A stretch of 64,000 nt of DNA, taken from contig JAFYVJ010000057.1 of the NCBI GenBank assembly GCA_017549185.1, positions 1 through 64,000 of the forward strand, read 5' to 3'. The stretch comes from Roseburia sp. Its GTDB lineage: Bacteria; Bacillota; Clostridia; Lachnospirales; Lachnospiraceae. The notes under the pieces are model-generated. The model saw only the letters and a list, made by a program, of their open reading frames with translations, had not been told where the DNA came from and searched no databases. Below, in pieces: positions 14,346 to 23,316 of the stretch (positions within the stretch are counted from its first letter, which is position 1; each line of letters starts with the position of its first letter). Made by a program: the position numbers and the translations under genes.

Positions 14346-15590
14346 ATGAATTACAATGAAAAACATGATATTGCACTTATGCGTTATTCTGCCATCTCAC
14401 CGGCTGTCAATGAGACTCTTCCTGACGGCCAGAGCCTGCGTGCCTTTTTTGCGGATGCTGCAGCACATCCGTACCTGCTTCCGAGCGGACAGACAAAAAA
14501 ATTTACACCTGCTACTATTGAACGGTGGTACCGGCAGTACAAAAAAGGCGGTTTCGATGCCCTGGTCCCATCCGGCAGAAAAGATGCCGGAAAAAGCAGA
14601 TCCCTTGACGATGAGGCAAAAGAATTTATCCGCTACATGAAGGAAAGCTACCCCAGAATGCCTGCCACTACCATTTACCGCCAGATGCTCGATACAGGTG
14701 TCTGTACCAGAAATTCTGTTTCTGAATCTACCGTCAACAGATTCATTAACCAGCTCATGCAGGATAAACGCATGACCAATAACCGTGACATGCGTCGTTA
14801 TGAACGTCCCCACATCAATGAAGTATGGTGTGGTGATTCCAGTGTCGGACCAAGGCTCAACGTGAATGGTGCAAAGAAAAAAGTTTATATCATTGCCCTC
14901 ATTGATGATGCCAGCAGGTTTATTGTCGGTATTGATGTTTTCTTTAATGATACTTTTGTCAATCTTATGTCTGTTATTAAATCAGCTGTTTCCAAGTATG
15001 GGAGACCTAAAACGTTTAACTTTGACAATGGTTCTGCCTATAAGAACAAGCAGATGGAGCTGCTTGCCGCACGTATCGGCTCTGCCATCAACTACTGCCA
15101 GCCTTATACGCCTACCTCAAAATCCAAAATTGAGCGGTGGTTCCGTACATTAAAAGACCACTGGATGGCTTCCCTTGACATGCGTACCATTAACAATCTT
15201 GATGATTTGAGAAATTCACTTATGTGTTATGTCAACAGTTATAATCACACTCCGCATTCTTCACTTGCGGGCAAAACTCCTGCTGACAGATTTTTTTCCG
15301 AACCTGAACAGATTAGAAGGCTCAGCCAGACAGATATTGACCATTCATTTCTTTTGGAAATTGAACGCACTGTTTCTGCTGACAGCGTGGTTGTTATTGA
15401 CCACACCGAATATGAAGTGGATTACCGTTTTGCAAAAAAAAGAATACGTCTCCGCTATTCCCCGGACTTATCAGATATTTTTGTTATGGAGGCAGATAAT
15501 TCACTGACTGCAATTAAAATTTTAAACAAACACGAAAACGCTTCCTTAAAAAGGGAAAAAATACATTTATGCAGAGGAGAGGAATCATGA
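14346..15590 (+). CDS. DDE (rve-type) transposase, TnsB/IS481-like
   Basis: A 414-aa integrase-fold transposase. N-terminal HTH region (about 1-125; FTPATIERWYRQYKKGGFDAL), then the catalytic core with first Asp in EVWCGDSSV, second Asp in FNFDNGSAYKN and Glu in SKSKIERWFRTLKDHW, then a beta-rich Mu-like C-terminal domain (EYEVDYRFAKKRIRLRYSP). ATG 14346 is chosen because AAGGAG lies eight bases before it. Its stop overlaps the ATPase start (ATGA), a coupled pair. All three catalytic residues are present, so it may be active. Confidence 0.9.
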   Translation: MNYNEKHDIALMRYSAISPAVNETLPDGQSLRAFFADAAAHPYLLPSGQTKKFTPATIERWYRQYKKGGFDALVPSGRKDAGKSRSLDDEAKEFIRYMKESYPRMPATTIYRQMLDTGVCTRNSVSESTVNRFINQLMQDKRMTNNRDMRRYERPHINEVWCGDSSVGPRLNVNGAKKKVYIIALIDDASRFIVGIDVFFNDTFVNLMSVIKSAVSKYGRPKTFNFDNGSAYKNKQMELLAARIGSAINYCQPYTPTSKSKIERWFRTLKDHWMASLDMRTINNLDDLRNSLMCYVNSYNHTPHSSLAGKTPADRFFSEPEQIRRLSQTDIDHSFLLEIERTVSADSVVVIDHTEYEVDYRFAKKRIRLRYSPDLSDIFVMEADNSLTAIKILNKHENASLKREKIHLCRGEES

Positions 15591-16393
15591 TGGATTATAT
15601 TGCACGCTTCGGACTTGAATTTAACCCGTTTCTTAAAAATTCAAGGGAAATAATTATTGAAAACGATGAATATCAGGAAATTATGTTCCGACTGAATTAT
15701 CTTGTGGAAACAAAGGGATTCGGGCTTCTTACCGGTTCCCCGGGGCTTGGCAAAACGACTGCCATTCGTAACTTCGCAGCATCTTTAAATCCTGCAAAAT
15801 ATAAAGTCATCTATTCAAGTCTTTCAACCCTGACGGTTATGGAATTCTACCGTTCACTTACACAGTCTTTTGGGGCTGAACCTGCTTTTCGCAAAGCAGA
15901 CAATTTCAAAATCATACAGGAAAACATTACAAGGCTGGCTCTGGAAAAAAGAATCACTCCTGTCATCATACTTGATGAGGCTAATCATATCAGCAATGCC
16001 ATTTTAAGTGACCTGAAACTTCTTTTTAACTTTGAAATGGATTCCCGCGACAGGGCTGTAATCCTTCTTGCAGGACTTCCGCAGCTGAATAATACCCTGC
16101 GTCTTCTTTCCAACGAACCGCTGCGGCAGCGTCTTGTAATGAATTATAATCTTGAAGGATTAACGAAAGAAGAAGGGCGGTTTTACATTTCTGAAAAATT
16201 AAAAGGTGCAGGGTGCACAAGGGATATTTTTGAGCCCAATGCCATGGAAGCACTTTTAAATACTGCCAATGGAACACCCCGTATTATTAACACGCTCTGC
16301 AATTCGGCACTTCTGATTGCTAATAATAACGGACATAACACCATAACTGCTGAGGATGCGATGTCTGCAATAAATGACTGCCAGTTAAGTTAA
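15587..16393 (+). CDS. AAA+ ATPase, TnsC/TniB/ExeA-like
   Basis: A 268-aa AAA ATPase partner of the transposase. Walker A is GSPGLGKTTAIRN (about residues 45-57), Walker B is VIILDEANHIS (about 130-140), and a C-terminal helical lid follows (RIINTLCNSALLIANN). Such ATPases choose the target and activate the transposase. ATG 15587 overlaps the transposase stop by 4 nt with GAGGAG upstream. Confidence 0.88.
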   Translation: MMDYIARFGLEFNPFLKNSREIIIENDEYQEIMFRLNYLVETKGFGLLTGSPGLGKTTAIRNFAASLNPAKYKVIYSSLSTLTVMEFYRSLTQSFGAEPAFRKADNFKIIQENITRLALEKRITPVIILDEANHISNAILSDLKLLFNFEMDSRDRAVILLAGLPQLNNTLRLLSNEPLRQRLVMNYNLEGLTKEEGRFYISEKLKGAGCTRDIFEPNAMEALLNTANGTPRIINTLCNSALLIANNNGHNTITAEDAMSAINDCQLS

Positions 16394-16458
16394 CTGTTCC
16401 GAAAAGTTTTGTTTAGCGAAGTGTTTCCGTTTCACGGACAATTCATATTTTCTTCCAC

Positions 16459-16498
16459 AAAAACGGGAGATTCCAGCCTTCCGGAGTCTCCCGTTTTT
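16459..16498. terminator. Bidirectional terminator after the transposon genes
   Basis: AAAAACGGGAGA pairs with TCTCCCGTTTTT around a 15-nt loop, with A and T tracts on both sides, 65 nt after the ATPase stop. The 16499-16765 stretch beyond holds only the repeated right-end motifs. Confidence 0.85.
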
Positions 16499-16766
16499 AT
16501 AATTGTGTATCATTTATATACAATTTATATTTTATTATAAAATCAGGGACTGGTAAACTGTCAGACTGTTTGTTTGAAACCCGGGAATATATTTCTGTAC
16601 AAGATTTAAAATGATATCTGTCCTGAAATTGTGTATACAACTGTTTTCTGCTCGCGAAAAATAACTTGAAGAACTGACTACATGGAATCTGCATAATAAT
16701 GAAAAACTTATGAATTATAGCTACAAATAATGTGAAGAAAGTAGACGCACAGAATTTGACGAACAA

Positions 16767-17150
16767 TACCGTGTAGGTCTTCTGCATCAGAGCATCTCCC
16801 ATGTATTTTTCATTACGGAGCATTTTAAAGATTACCGAGTCATACCACTTATCCTGTCCTGTGGCAGTTTTTATGCCATTCTCCTCTAGGTACTGGCTTA
16901 TCTTCCCCGCACTGTAGCCTTCCAGATAAAGTCGGAAAATCAACCGCACGATTTCTGCCTCCTCCGGTACGATGACCAGATCGCCATTTTCGTTTTTAGT
17001 GTATCCCATAAATTTATTGTGGTTGACAATCATCTTGCCATTTTCAAATCTTCGCACCACGCCCCATCTGGTGTTCTCGCTGATGTTACGGCTCTCTTCC
17101 TGTGCCAGACTGCTTAAGATGGTAATCAGTATTTCCCCGGTTCCATCCAA
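16767..17150 (-). pseudogene. Internal fragment of a large serine recombinase
   Basis: About 128 codons from LDGTGEILITILSSLAQEE to ALMQKTYTV match the end of the resolvase domain and the start of the recombinase domain of a large serine recombinase. Both ends are broken: the 3' side stops at the transposon right end, and an open frame running on to 16497 is transposon-end sequence with no homology; the 5' side ends near 17150 and lacks the catalytic serine. It is a different paralogue from the one at 5343-7154 and shows a second mobile element once stood here. Confidence 0.82.
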
Positions 17151-17196
17151 ATAATGGCTCCGCAATTTCCTGCGAAGCCAACTACAATATTACATA

Positions 17197-18369
17197 TCAA
17201 TCCTTCGGTACATAAAGGTCAATAACCACATTTCCATCTTCTCTCAAGGTACATACTTCCATCAACAGACTATCCATAGTACCGCTGGAATGATAAGATA
17301 CACCATTCAAGGTGCCGGGACCATCCGGGAACAATGCAGAAACCTTTACTCCTTCGGAATTAGCTCCACCTCTGCCTTCTATTTCATAAGCATAAGAAAT
17401 ACATCCTTCCTCATCAGGAACACAGACAATACTATCAATCTTTTCTGCATATTCAGCAATATTTTGTGGAGTAATCTGTGCCATAAATTTTTCAACATCT
17501 GTTGCGTATACATCACTTCCCTGACTCTCTTCCTTTTCTCCCTCAAAAGTATTGTTTACAGATGCTTCCATTTGCTCTACATACGCTATAGCAGCTTCCG
17601 GATCTGCAGCATCTGATGGAATTGGAAGTGTAAAAAGTACATTCAGCCCATTATAATCTTCATTTCTTGCAATTTCTCCTGTAACTTCATCATACAGATA
17701 AGCATCTGCCTGATAAAATGTATCATCCAATACTGCAAGATAAAGCTCTCTGTCTGCAAACATTTCCACATTATCACATTCCGTAATACGATAGAGAATG
17801 CCATTCTCCCAAATTTCATGGTAACCGCCATTCATGGTAACTGCATTATAATCCGCAGGATTAAGTCCGGTAATCAAAGGTGTAACAAGGAACACATTTT
17901 TACCGTATTCTTCGTCAGAAATATCGGGCATCGGAGTTCCATCTGCATTTTCTATTGCCGTAACCACATAAGTTTTATCTGCTTCAAGCTTCTCATTATT
18001 CATCATCGGCACTGCAGACAATTCTTCACCGGATACAATTCCTAACAACGTCACGTTATATCCTGCCATACTTTGAGTTTCATTTACTAAAACTGCTTCT
18101 TCTCCCTGAAATGCATCCGCCAGCTTTGTCTCTTGTATCTTTTTTGCAACCATATCCGGACTTAAGTATTTCCAAGCCGCAACTATCGTAATACTTCCAA
18201 AACACAAAACCATAGCTGTCACAAGAACAGCTGCCGGCATTTTCTTTTTCTTAAATAATTTCATATACTCTCGCTCCTTTGCCTCTTGCATTATTTGCAG
18301 GTTCAGCTGTGGAGAAGGCTCCCTCTCCGGATGAAGAGCTTTTGACAATAAGGCGTCTATATCTTTCAT
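17197..18369 (-). CDS. Membrane partner (putative anti-sigma) of the ECF sigma factor
   Basis: A 390-aa protein with a short cytoplasmic N-terminal part (about 1-42), one membrane helix (about 44-66; PAAVLVTAMVLCFGSITIVAA) and a large extracytoplasmic domain. The architecture and 1-nt overlap with the sigma gene are those of an anti-sigma/sensor protein that holds its sigma factor at the membrane. The extracellular domain has no motif I recognise. The classical zinc-binding anti-sigma HXXXCXXC motif is absent. Confidence 0.65.
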   Translation of the reverse strand: MKDIDALLSKALHPEREPSPQLNLQIMQEAKEREYMKLFKKKKMPAAVLVTAMVLCFGSITIVAAWKYLSPDMVAKKIQETKLADAFQGEEAVLVNETQSMAGYNVTLLGIVSGEELSAVPMMNNEKLEADKTYVVTAIENADGTPMPDISDEEYGKNVFLVTPLITGLNPADYNAVTMNGGYHEIWENGILYRITECDNVEMFADRELYLAVLDDTFYQADAYLYDEVTGEIARNEDYNGLNVLFTLPIPSDAADPEAAIAYVEQMEASVNNTFEGEKEESQGSDVYATDVEKFMAQITPQNIAEYAEKIDSIVCVPDEEGCISYAYEIEGRGGANSEGVKVSALFPDGPGTLNGVSYHSSGTMDSLLMEVCTLREDGNVVIDLYVPKD

Positions 18370-18884
18370 TATAATAGCTCCTCCAATTCCTTTTTTATCA
18401 TCTTCTTAGCACGATGCAGACGGCTTTTAACAGTGCCTTGCGGGATTTCCATTGTAGTAGCAATCTGGATAATCGAAAGTTCTTCCATATAATACAATAG
18501 CACTACCAACTTTAATCCTTCCGGCAAATTTGCTACTGCTCTATGCACCCAAGCTATCTCTTCCTGTTCCAACATTTCCTCTTCCGGAAGGGAACTATTT
18601 CCTTGCAGCAAAATCTCCCTGTCTTCCATAGGTACTATCTCTGCAATTCTTCTTCTCCAAGCCAGTTTCCGTTTACGGTTTTTCCAGATACGAATTGCTA
18701 TGGATAATAGATAACTTTTAGGATTTTCCCGGTATTCAATTTTTTCTCGCCTCTCCACGGCTGTAAGAAAGGTATCCTGATAAAGTTCCTCCTCTTCCTG
18801 TGTGCAGCCCGTCAGCTGACAGCAGAAAGAATATAGGTCTTTTCCATAATCCCGGATACATATTTCCAGTTCCTGCTTTGTCAT
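18369..18884 (-). CDS. ECF-type RNA polymerase sigma factor
   Basis: A 171-aa sigma-70-family factor. Region 2 covers about residues 10-85 (DLYSFCCQLTGCTQEEEELYQDTFL, SYLLSIAIRIWKNRKRK) and region 4 about 110-165 (VANLPEGLKLVVLLYYMEELSIIQIA, GTVKSRLHRAKK). ATG 18884 is preferred because GGAG lies seven bases upstream. It is cotranscribed with its membrane partner. It probably drives its own promoter in the gap above. Confidence 0.88.
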   Translation of the reverse strand: MTKQELEICIRDYGKDLYSFCCQLTGCTQEEEELYQDTFLTAVERREKIEYRENPKSYLLSIAIRIWKNRKRKLAWRRRIAEIVPMEDREILLQGNSSLPEEEMLEQEEIAWVHRAVANLPEGLKLVVLLYYMEELSIIQIATTMEIPQGTVKSRLHRAKKMIKKELEELL

Positions 18885-19183
18885 TTTTATCTCCATTCCA
18901 AGACAGATAGCATCAAAGATGTCTTGGGCTCCTTGATGTCCAATCGGGGATGATTTGTTTTTCGTCCCTTACCTATACATTGTAATAACTACCCAAAAGG
19001 TTCCATGTTATTTTTATTTCACTTTACAATACAATAATTTTTTAATGTTATCATGGCATATCTATTTGCGAAATGGAGTATTTATTTCTATTTTCTCTCT
19101 TCTTCCTTCTTTCCTTTTTCCCTGTTTTTCTCCAAATCACTCCCAAAACCACTTTTTCACCCTTATGCATCTTTAAAAATGGG
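18885..19183 (-). promoter_or_regulatory. Upstream region of the sigma factor; possible ECF promoter
   Basis: No gene is visible here. On the minus strand GGAACC (18999-19004) followed 20 bp later by GTATAG (18973-18978) resembles an ECF-type promoter, though the spacer is longer than usual. The rest is AT-rich without clear structure. Confidence 0.3.
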
Positions 19184-19231
19184 CAAAAAAATCGGGCAAA
19201 AACTAGCCATTTTTTGGTCTAATTTTTGCCC
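19184..19231 (-). terminator. Terminator of the RNA methyltransferase gene
   Basis: GGGCAAAAA (19194-19202) pairs with TTTTTGCCC (19223-19231), and a T run follows on the minus strand. Confidence 0.7.
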
Positions 19232-19259
19232 TCAAACCACAACATCTTGTGGTCAAACC

Positions 19260-20492
19260 CTACTTCTTCTTCTCTTTTCCACAATACTGCATCATTATTA
19301 CACACTCCACATGTTTCGTATGCGGGAACATATCCACAGGCTGACATTCTCCTACCTCGTAGCCGTATCTCTTTAAATACTTCAAATCTCTCGCCAATGT
19401 CTCCGGATTACAAGACACATACACCACCTTCTTCGGTGCAAGCTTCACCACTGAAGATAAAAATGCCTCATCACTTCCTGCGCGTGGCGGGTCCATAAAT
19501 ACCACATCCACTTTCTTTTTCTGCTCTGCCAGTTTCACCATGAATTCTCCAGCATCAGCATTGTAGAACTGTACGTTCTTGATATCATTACGTTTTGCAT
19601 TGGAAATCGCGTCACGCACTGCATCCTTATTCAACTCGACGCTGATTACTTCTTTTGCTTTATCTGCCGCAATAATACCAATCGTTCCGATACCACAGTA
19701 AGCATCGATAATCGTTTCTTTACCGGTCAATCCGGCAGCCTCGATTGCCTTGCCATAAAGCACCTCAGTCTGTACCGTATTAATCTGATAGAATGACTTC
19801 GGAGAAATACGGAATACTTTTCCGCACAAGGTATCTTCGATAAATCCTTTTCCGTAAATCGTCGTCTCTTTATCGCCAAGCACCATGCTTGTACGCTTAT
19901 CATTGACATTGATAACTACTGTCGAAATCTCTGGATGTAGCTGACGCAAAGCTTTTACAAAGTTATTCTTAGATGGCAAAATCGGTGAACCTAGCACTAA
20001 CACCACCATAATCTGAGCACTGTAATGCCCCTTACGAATCAAAACATGGCGAAGTAAGCCGTATCCTGTATCTTCGTCATAAGTTTTAATTTTAAAAGAC
20101 CGAAGCAGATTTCTAATATCTCGTATGATTGCATCTGCTTTTGCATCTTCAATCATACATTCATCGATATTGACTACATCATGCGTTCCTGCTTTGTATA
20201 CGCCCGAAATAATGGTTCCTGTGGATGCTCCACTTGTCTTACTCTTTACGCCTTTTGTTGTACCGCGCTTACCACCTCTTACAATGTCAAATACCGCATG
20301 TACTTTATTACGATAATGGTACGGGTCTTCCATACCGATAATCGGTAATACACCACAAATTCCTTTTAAAGTCTTACGGACGTAGTCCTGTTTTTCTTTT
20401 AACTGTTCATCGTATGGTTTGCCCTGATAGTCACAACCGCCACATTTTTTTGCATAAGGACAGACATTTGTCTGTTTTTTCTGTTCTGCCAT
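19260..20492 (-). CDS. 23S rRNA/tRNA m5U methyltransferase, RumA/TrmA family
   Basis: A 410-aa SAM-dependent enzyme that makes 5-methyluridine in RNA. An N-terminal cysteine cluster (CPYAKKCGGCDYQ) with a fourth cysteine further on suggests the [4Fe-4S] site of RumA-type enzymes; the TRAM domain is not obvious. The methyltransferase domain has IDAYCGIGTIGI (SAM), FMDPPRAG and the catalytic-cysteine motif VYVSCNPETLARDL. In Firmicutes one such enzyme can modify both 23S U747 and U1939, so I give no symbol. It lies 17 nt downstream of sdaAA, so it is likely in the same transcript. Confidence 0.85.
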   Translation of the reverse strand: MAEQKKQTNVCPYAKKCGGCDYQGKPYDEQLKEKQDYVRKTLKGICGVLPIIGMEDPYHYRNKVHAVFDIVRGGKRGTTKGVKSKTSGASTGTIISGVYKAGTHDVVNIDECMIEDAKADAIIRDIRNLLRSFKIKTYDEDTGYGLLRHVLIRKGHYSAQIMVVLVLGSPILPSKNNFVKALRQLHPEISTVVINVNDKRTSMVLGDKETTIYGKGFIEDTLCGKVFRISPKSFYQINTVQTEVLYGKAIEAAGLTGKETIIDAYCGIGTIGIIAADKAKEVISVELNKDAVRDAISNAKRNDIKNVQFYNADAGEFMVKLAEQKKKVDVVFMDPPRAGSDEAFLSSVVKLAPKKVVYVSCNPETLARDLKYLKRYGYEVGECQPVDMFPHTKHVECVIMMQYCGKEKKK

Positions 20493-20509
20493 TTTATAGA
20501 ATCCTTTTC

Positions 20510-21382
20510 TTATCCCAATTTTTCCATCTGTTCACTAATTTTCACACCTGTCGGTGTGCCCGCCAGACCACCTTTTCCTGTCTCTCTGATATCCTCATCC
20601 ATATTCCGACCAATACTTCTCATAGCATCAATAACTTCATCCGGCGGAATCTTGCTAGAAATACCCGCTACCGTCATATCTGCCGCAGCAAGTGCGTTGA
20701 TTGCACCAATAACGTTACGTTTTACACATGGCACTTCAACAAGACCTGCAACCGGGTCACATGCCAGTCCAAGCAGGTTCTTAAGAGCTAATGCTGCTGC
20801 ATTCGCAATTGCCTCCGAATCGCCACCCATTAAATATGCCACGCCGCCTGCTGCCATCGCTGATGCGGAACCAATCTCTGCCTGGCATCCGCCTGCTGCA
20901 CCTGCCAGGAACGCTCTGTGCGCAATTACACCACCAATGCCTGCCGCTACATACATTGCTTCTATCATCTTTTCTTCGGTAAAATGCTTTTCTTCTTCTA
21001 ATGTAATAAATACTGCTGGAACCACACCACAAGAACCAGCTGTCGGAGCTGCTACAATTCGTTTCATACAAGCATTCGACTCACCTGTCTTTAACGCTTT
21101 TTCCATCACCTTACCCATCAATCTGCCGCACACTGTCATTCCAGCTTCTCTTGCTTCCTGCATCTTCTTTCCTTCGCCACCTACAAGCCCACTGGCTGAC
21201 TTTAACTCACCATCATAACTATCGTCAGCTTCCTTCATCGCCTGATACATCACACGCATCTTTTCAAATGCTTCCGTTTCCGGCATTCCTGTTTCCACAC
21301 AATCTGCCTGCTGTACAATTTTCCAGAATGGAATACCTTCTCTTTTTTCTATTTCACAAATTTCCGCCAAGGATTTATACAT
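20510..21382 (-). CDS. sdaAA: L-serine dehydratase, alpha subunit
   Basis: A 290-aa subunit of the iron-sulfur L-serine ammonia-lyase, which converts serine to pyruvate and ammonia. Cysteines that should ligate the [4Fe-4S] cluster are in AAPTAGSCGVVPA, LACDPVAGLVEVPC and nearby. The gene follows the beta-subunit gene by 45 nt; two-subunit enzymes are typical of Clostridia and bacilli. Length is normal. Confidence 0.93.
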   Translation of the reverse strand: MYKSLAEICEIEKREGIPFWKIVQQADCVETGMPETEAFEKMRVMYQAMKEADDSYDGELKSASGLVGGEGKKMQEAREAGMTVCGRLMGKVMEKALKTGESNACMKRIVAAPTAGSCGVVPAVFITLEEEKHFTEEKMIEAMYVAAGIGGVIAHRAFLAGAAGGCQAEIGSASAMAAGGVAYLMGGDSEAIANAAALALKNLLGLACDPVAGLVEVPCVKRNVIGAINALAAADMTVAGISSKIPPDEVIDAMRSIGRNMDEDIRETGKGGLAGTPTGVKISEQMEKLG

Positions 21383-21427
21383 AATAGTTCCTCTTTCTCC
21401 TATTTAATCATAGGGTGCACACACATT

Positions 21428-22090
21428 TCACCCTTGTAAACTCAAGTAGGTAACCTTAGAAATACCCTCTAATTCTTCCAGCCACTTAATAGACTCTACC
21501 GGAACCTCTTGATCACATTCGATAATCATAACTGCATCTCCACCACGCACTGTGCGGTATAACTTCATTGTTGCAATATTGATATTACACTCCGCTAATC
21601 TAGCCGTTACAGATGTTACACGTCCCGGTCTGTCTTTATGATTTACTATCAACGTCGGATAATCACCGCCAAAGCTTGCAGAAAGTCCATCAATTTCTTG
21701 CACCTCTATCCGACCACCGCCAATCGATGCTGCTATAACCTCGATCTCCTTCCCTGATTCTCCAGTCAAATTTAATTTCACTGTGTTTGGATGAGCGTCT
21801 CCTAAGTCTATTCCTGAAATCTGAAACTCCATCCCCTCCTCTTTGGCCACTTCAAAACTAAATGGCACACGTGAATCATCTACCGCAATTCCAAGTAAGC
21901 CTGCAACCACTGCTTTATCTGTTCCATGCCCTTTTCCTGTTGCCAAAAAGGAACCATGAAAATATATGTCTGCTTTTACAACCTTCTCCACCATCAATTT
22001 TCTGGAAACCAGACCGATTTTTACTGCTCCCGCGGTATGGGAACTAGAAGGTCCTACCATGATTGGCCCAATAATATCTAATAAATTCAT
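21428..22090 (-). CDS. sdaAB: L-serine dehydratase, beta subunit
   Basis: A 220-aa beta subunit with the N-terminal IGPIMVGPSSSHTAGA substrate motif and a C-terminal ACT domain (about 145-215; NHKDRPGRVTSVTARLAECNINIATM) that may bind serine allosterically. It is the first gene of the sdaAB-sdaAA pair and lies 39 nt downstream of the CDF transporter. Confidence 0.93.
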   Translation of the reverse strand: MNLLDIIGPIMVGPSSSHTAGAVKIGLVSRKLMVEKVVKADIYFHGSFLATGKGHGTDKAVVAGLLGIAVDDSRVPFSFEVAKEEGMEFQISGIDLGDAHPNTVKLNLTGESGKEIEVIAASIGGGRIEVQEIDGLSASFGGDYPTLIVNHKDRPGRVTSVTARLAECNINIATMKLYRTVRGGDAVMIIECDQEVPVESIKWLEELEGISKVTYLSLQG

Positions 22091-22129
22091 TCTCCCTCTC
22101 CTTCTGTTATTTCATACAGCCGAATTCGA

Positions 22130-23287
22130 TTATTTTTTATCCACTTTAATAACCGTAAAATAGTGTTTTCCAAGAGTTTTCTGTGTTCTTACAAATACTT
22201 CCTTTTCTAATTCCTCATCAGTTATTTTCAAATCAAACGGTGCTACTACATCAAAAAGCAGATTCGTATGGCTTGGTCCTTCTACCATTCGAAAATCATG
22301 CAGCGTCATACGTTCATCTATACTCTTCACTATTTCTAGCACATTCTTTTTCATCGCTGTCACATGTTCATCATTTGTTACAATTGGATCCATATGTATT
22401 GTCACATCACAACCTAGTTTTGTTCGTAACTCATTTTCAATATTATCAATCACATCATGTATCATCATAATATCAGAATCTGCCGATACTTCAGCATGTA
22501 ATGAAATAATCTGACGTCCCGGACCATAATCATGCACAAACAAATCGTGTATTCCACAGATTTCTTCATGTGCCATAACCAAATCTTCTATCTCTTGTTC
22601 AAACTCTTCCGACGCCTTTTGTCCAAGCAATGGATTTAATGTATCCTTCGCCGCACCATAACCCGCATAGAAAATCAACAACGCTACCAATAATCCGCAA
22701 TAACCATCTATCTTAATGCTGGTGTAATGACTAATCAGTGCAGAAACCAAAACGACTCCTGTCGCAATACTATCACTTAAACTATCCTTTGCAGTTGCAG
22801 CCATAGCCGGAGACTCAATTTTTTTCGCTACTGCATTGTTATAAAAAAACATGTATATCTTCACACCAATAGATGCCACCAAAATCCCCACTATTAACCA
22901 AGAAAATTCCGTCTCTTGCGGTGTAATAATTTTAGAAATAGAATCCTTTGCTAATTCATATCCCATTAATAAAATAGCACCTGCCACAACCAGACCGGAA
23001 ATATACTCCATTCTCCCGTGACCATACGGATGCTCTGTATCCGGTTTTTGTCCCGCCAGCTTAAATCCTATCAATGTTACAAAAGATGAACCTGCATCTG
23101 ACAGATTATTCACTGCATCTGCTGTGATTGCAATCGAATTACTAAGTAATCCTGCAATAAATTTCCCTGTAAAAAGCATAACATTCAATACAATCCCCAA
23201 AACACCACACAACATACCATATGCCTGACGAACTGCATTTTTATCTTTATTACCACGCACAAAAATCTTTGCTAATAATGTTACCAT
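22130..23287 (-). CDS. Cation diffusion facilitator (CDF) transporter
   Basis: A 385-aa metal/proton antiporter. Six membrane helices occupy about residues 20-215; metal-site motifs are ADAVNNLSDA in helix 2 and AAATAKDSLSDS in helix 5, and the HPYGHGR loop is typical. The C-terminal cytoplasmic domain (about 215-300) is the ferredoxin-like dimer regulator; a further ~70 residues form an extra tail found in some clostridial members. Substrate is probably Zn2+, Mn2+ or Fe2+; the DxxxD pattern does not decide. Confidence 0.88.
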   Translation of the reverse strand: MVTLLAKIFVRGNKDKNAVRQAYGMLCGVLGIVLNVMLFTGKFIAGLLSNSIAITADAVNNLSDAGSSFVTLIGFKLAGQKPDTEHPYGHGRMEYISGLVVAGAILLMGYELAKDSISKIITPQETEFSWLIVGILVASIGVKIYMFFYNNAVAKKIESPAMAATAKDSLSDSIATGVVLVSALISHYTSIKIDGYCGLLVALLIFYAGYGAAKDTLNPLLGQKASEEFEQEIEDLVMAHEEICGIHDLFVHDYGPGRQIISLHAEVSADSDIMMIHDVIDNIENELRTKLGCDVTIHMDPIVTNDEHVTAMKKNVLEIVKSIDERMTLHDFRMVEGPSHTNLLFDVVAPFDLKITDEELEKEVFVRTQKTLGKHYFTVIKVDKK

Positions 23288-23316
23288 AACGAATCCTCTT
23301 TTTCTTACCTTTATTC

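Larger units (their letters stand above)
13533..16765 (+). mobile_element. TnsB/TnsC-like DDE transposon (~3.2 kb)
   Basis: A three-gene element of higher GC and opposite orientation to its surroundings. Outer ends share TCAAATTCT (13542-13550) and its inverse AGAATTTGA (16751-16759). Internal end motifs recur: TTCTTCAAAATAAAT at 13572-13586, and in inverse form AAATAACTTGAAGAA (16659-16673) and AAATAATGTGAAGAA (16725-16739), as expected for multiple TnsB-type binding sites. Exact ends are inferred from where the flanking genes break off. I see no target duplication, which fits rearranged flanks. Confidence 0.75.

Noticed and set aside
16497-16766. C-terminal part of the long recombinase-fragment frame
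   Set aside because: Past the QKTYTV segment the translation has no recombinase similarity and coincides with transposon-end repeats, so it is an accidental open frame.
1-17196. Attachment-site direct repeats bounding the island
   Set aside because: I looked for matching direct repeats at plausible ends and found none I could defend; the left end lies outside the window and the right side is rearranged.
20556-21218. 220-codon plus-strand open frame opposite sdaAA
   Set aside because: It is the antisense shadow of a clear L-serine dehydratase gene; no RBS and a low-complexity Ala/Pro/Ser composition.
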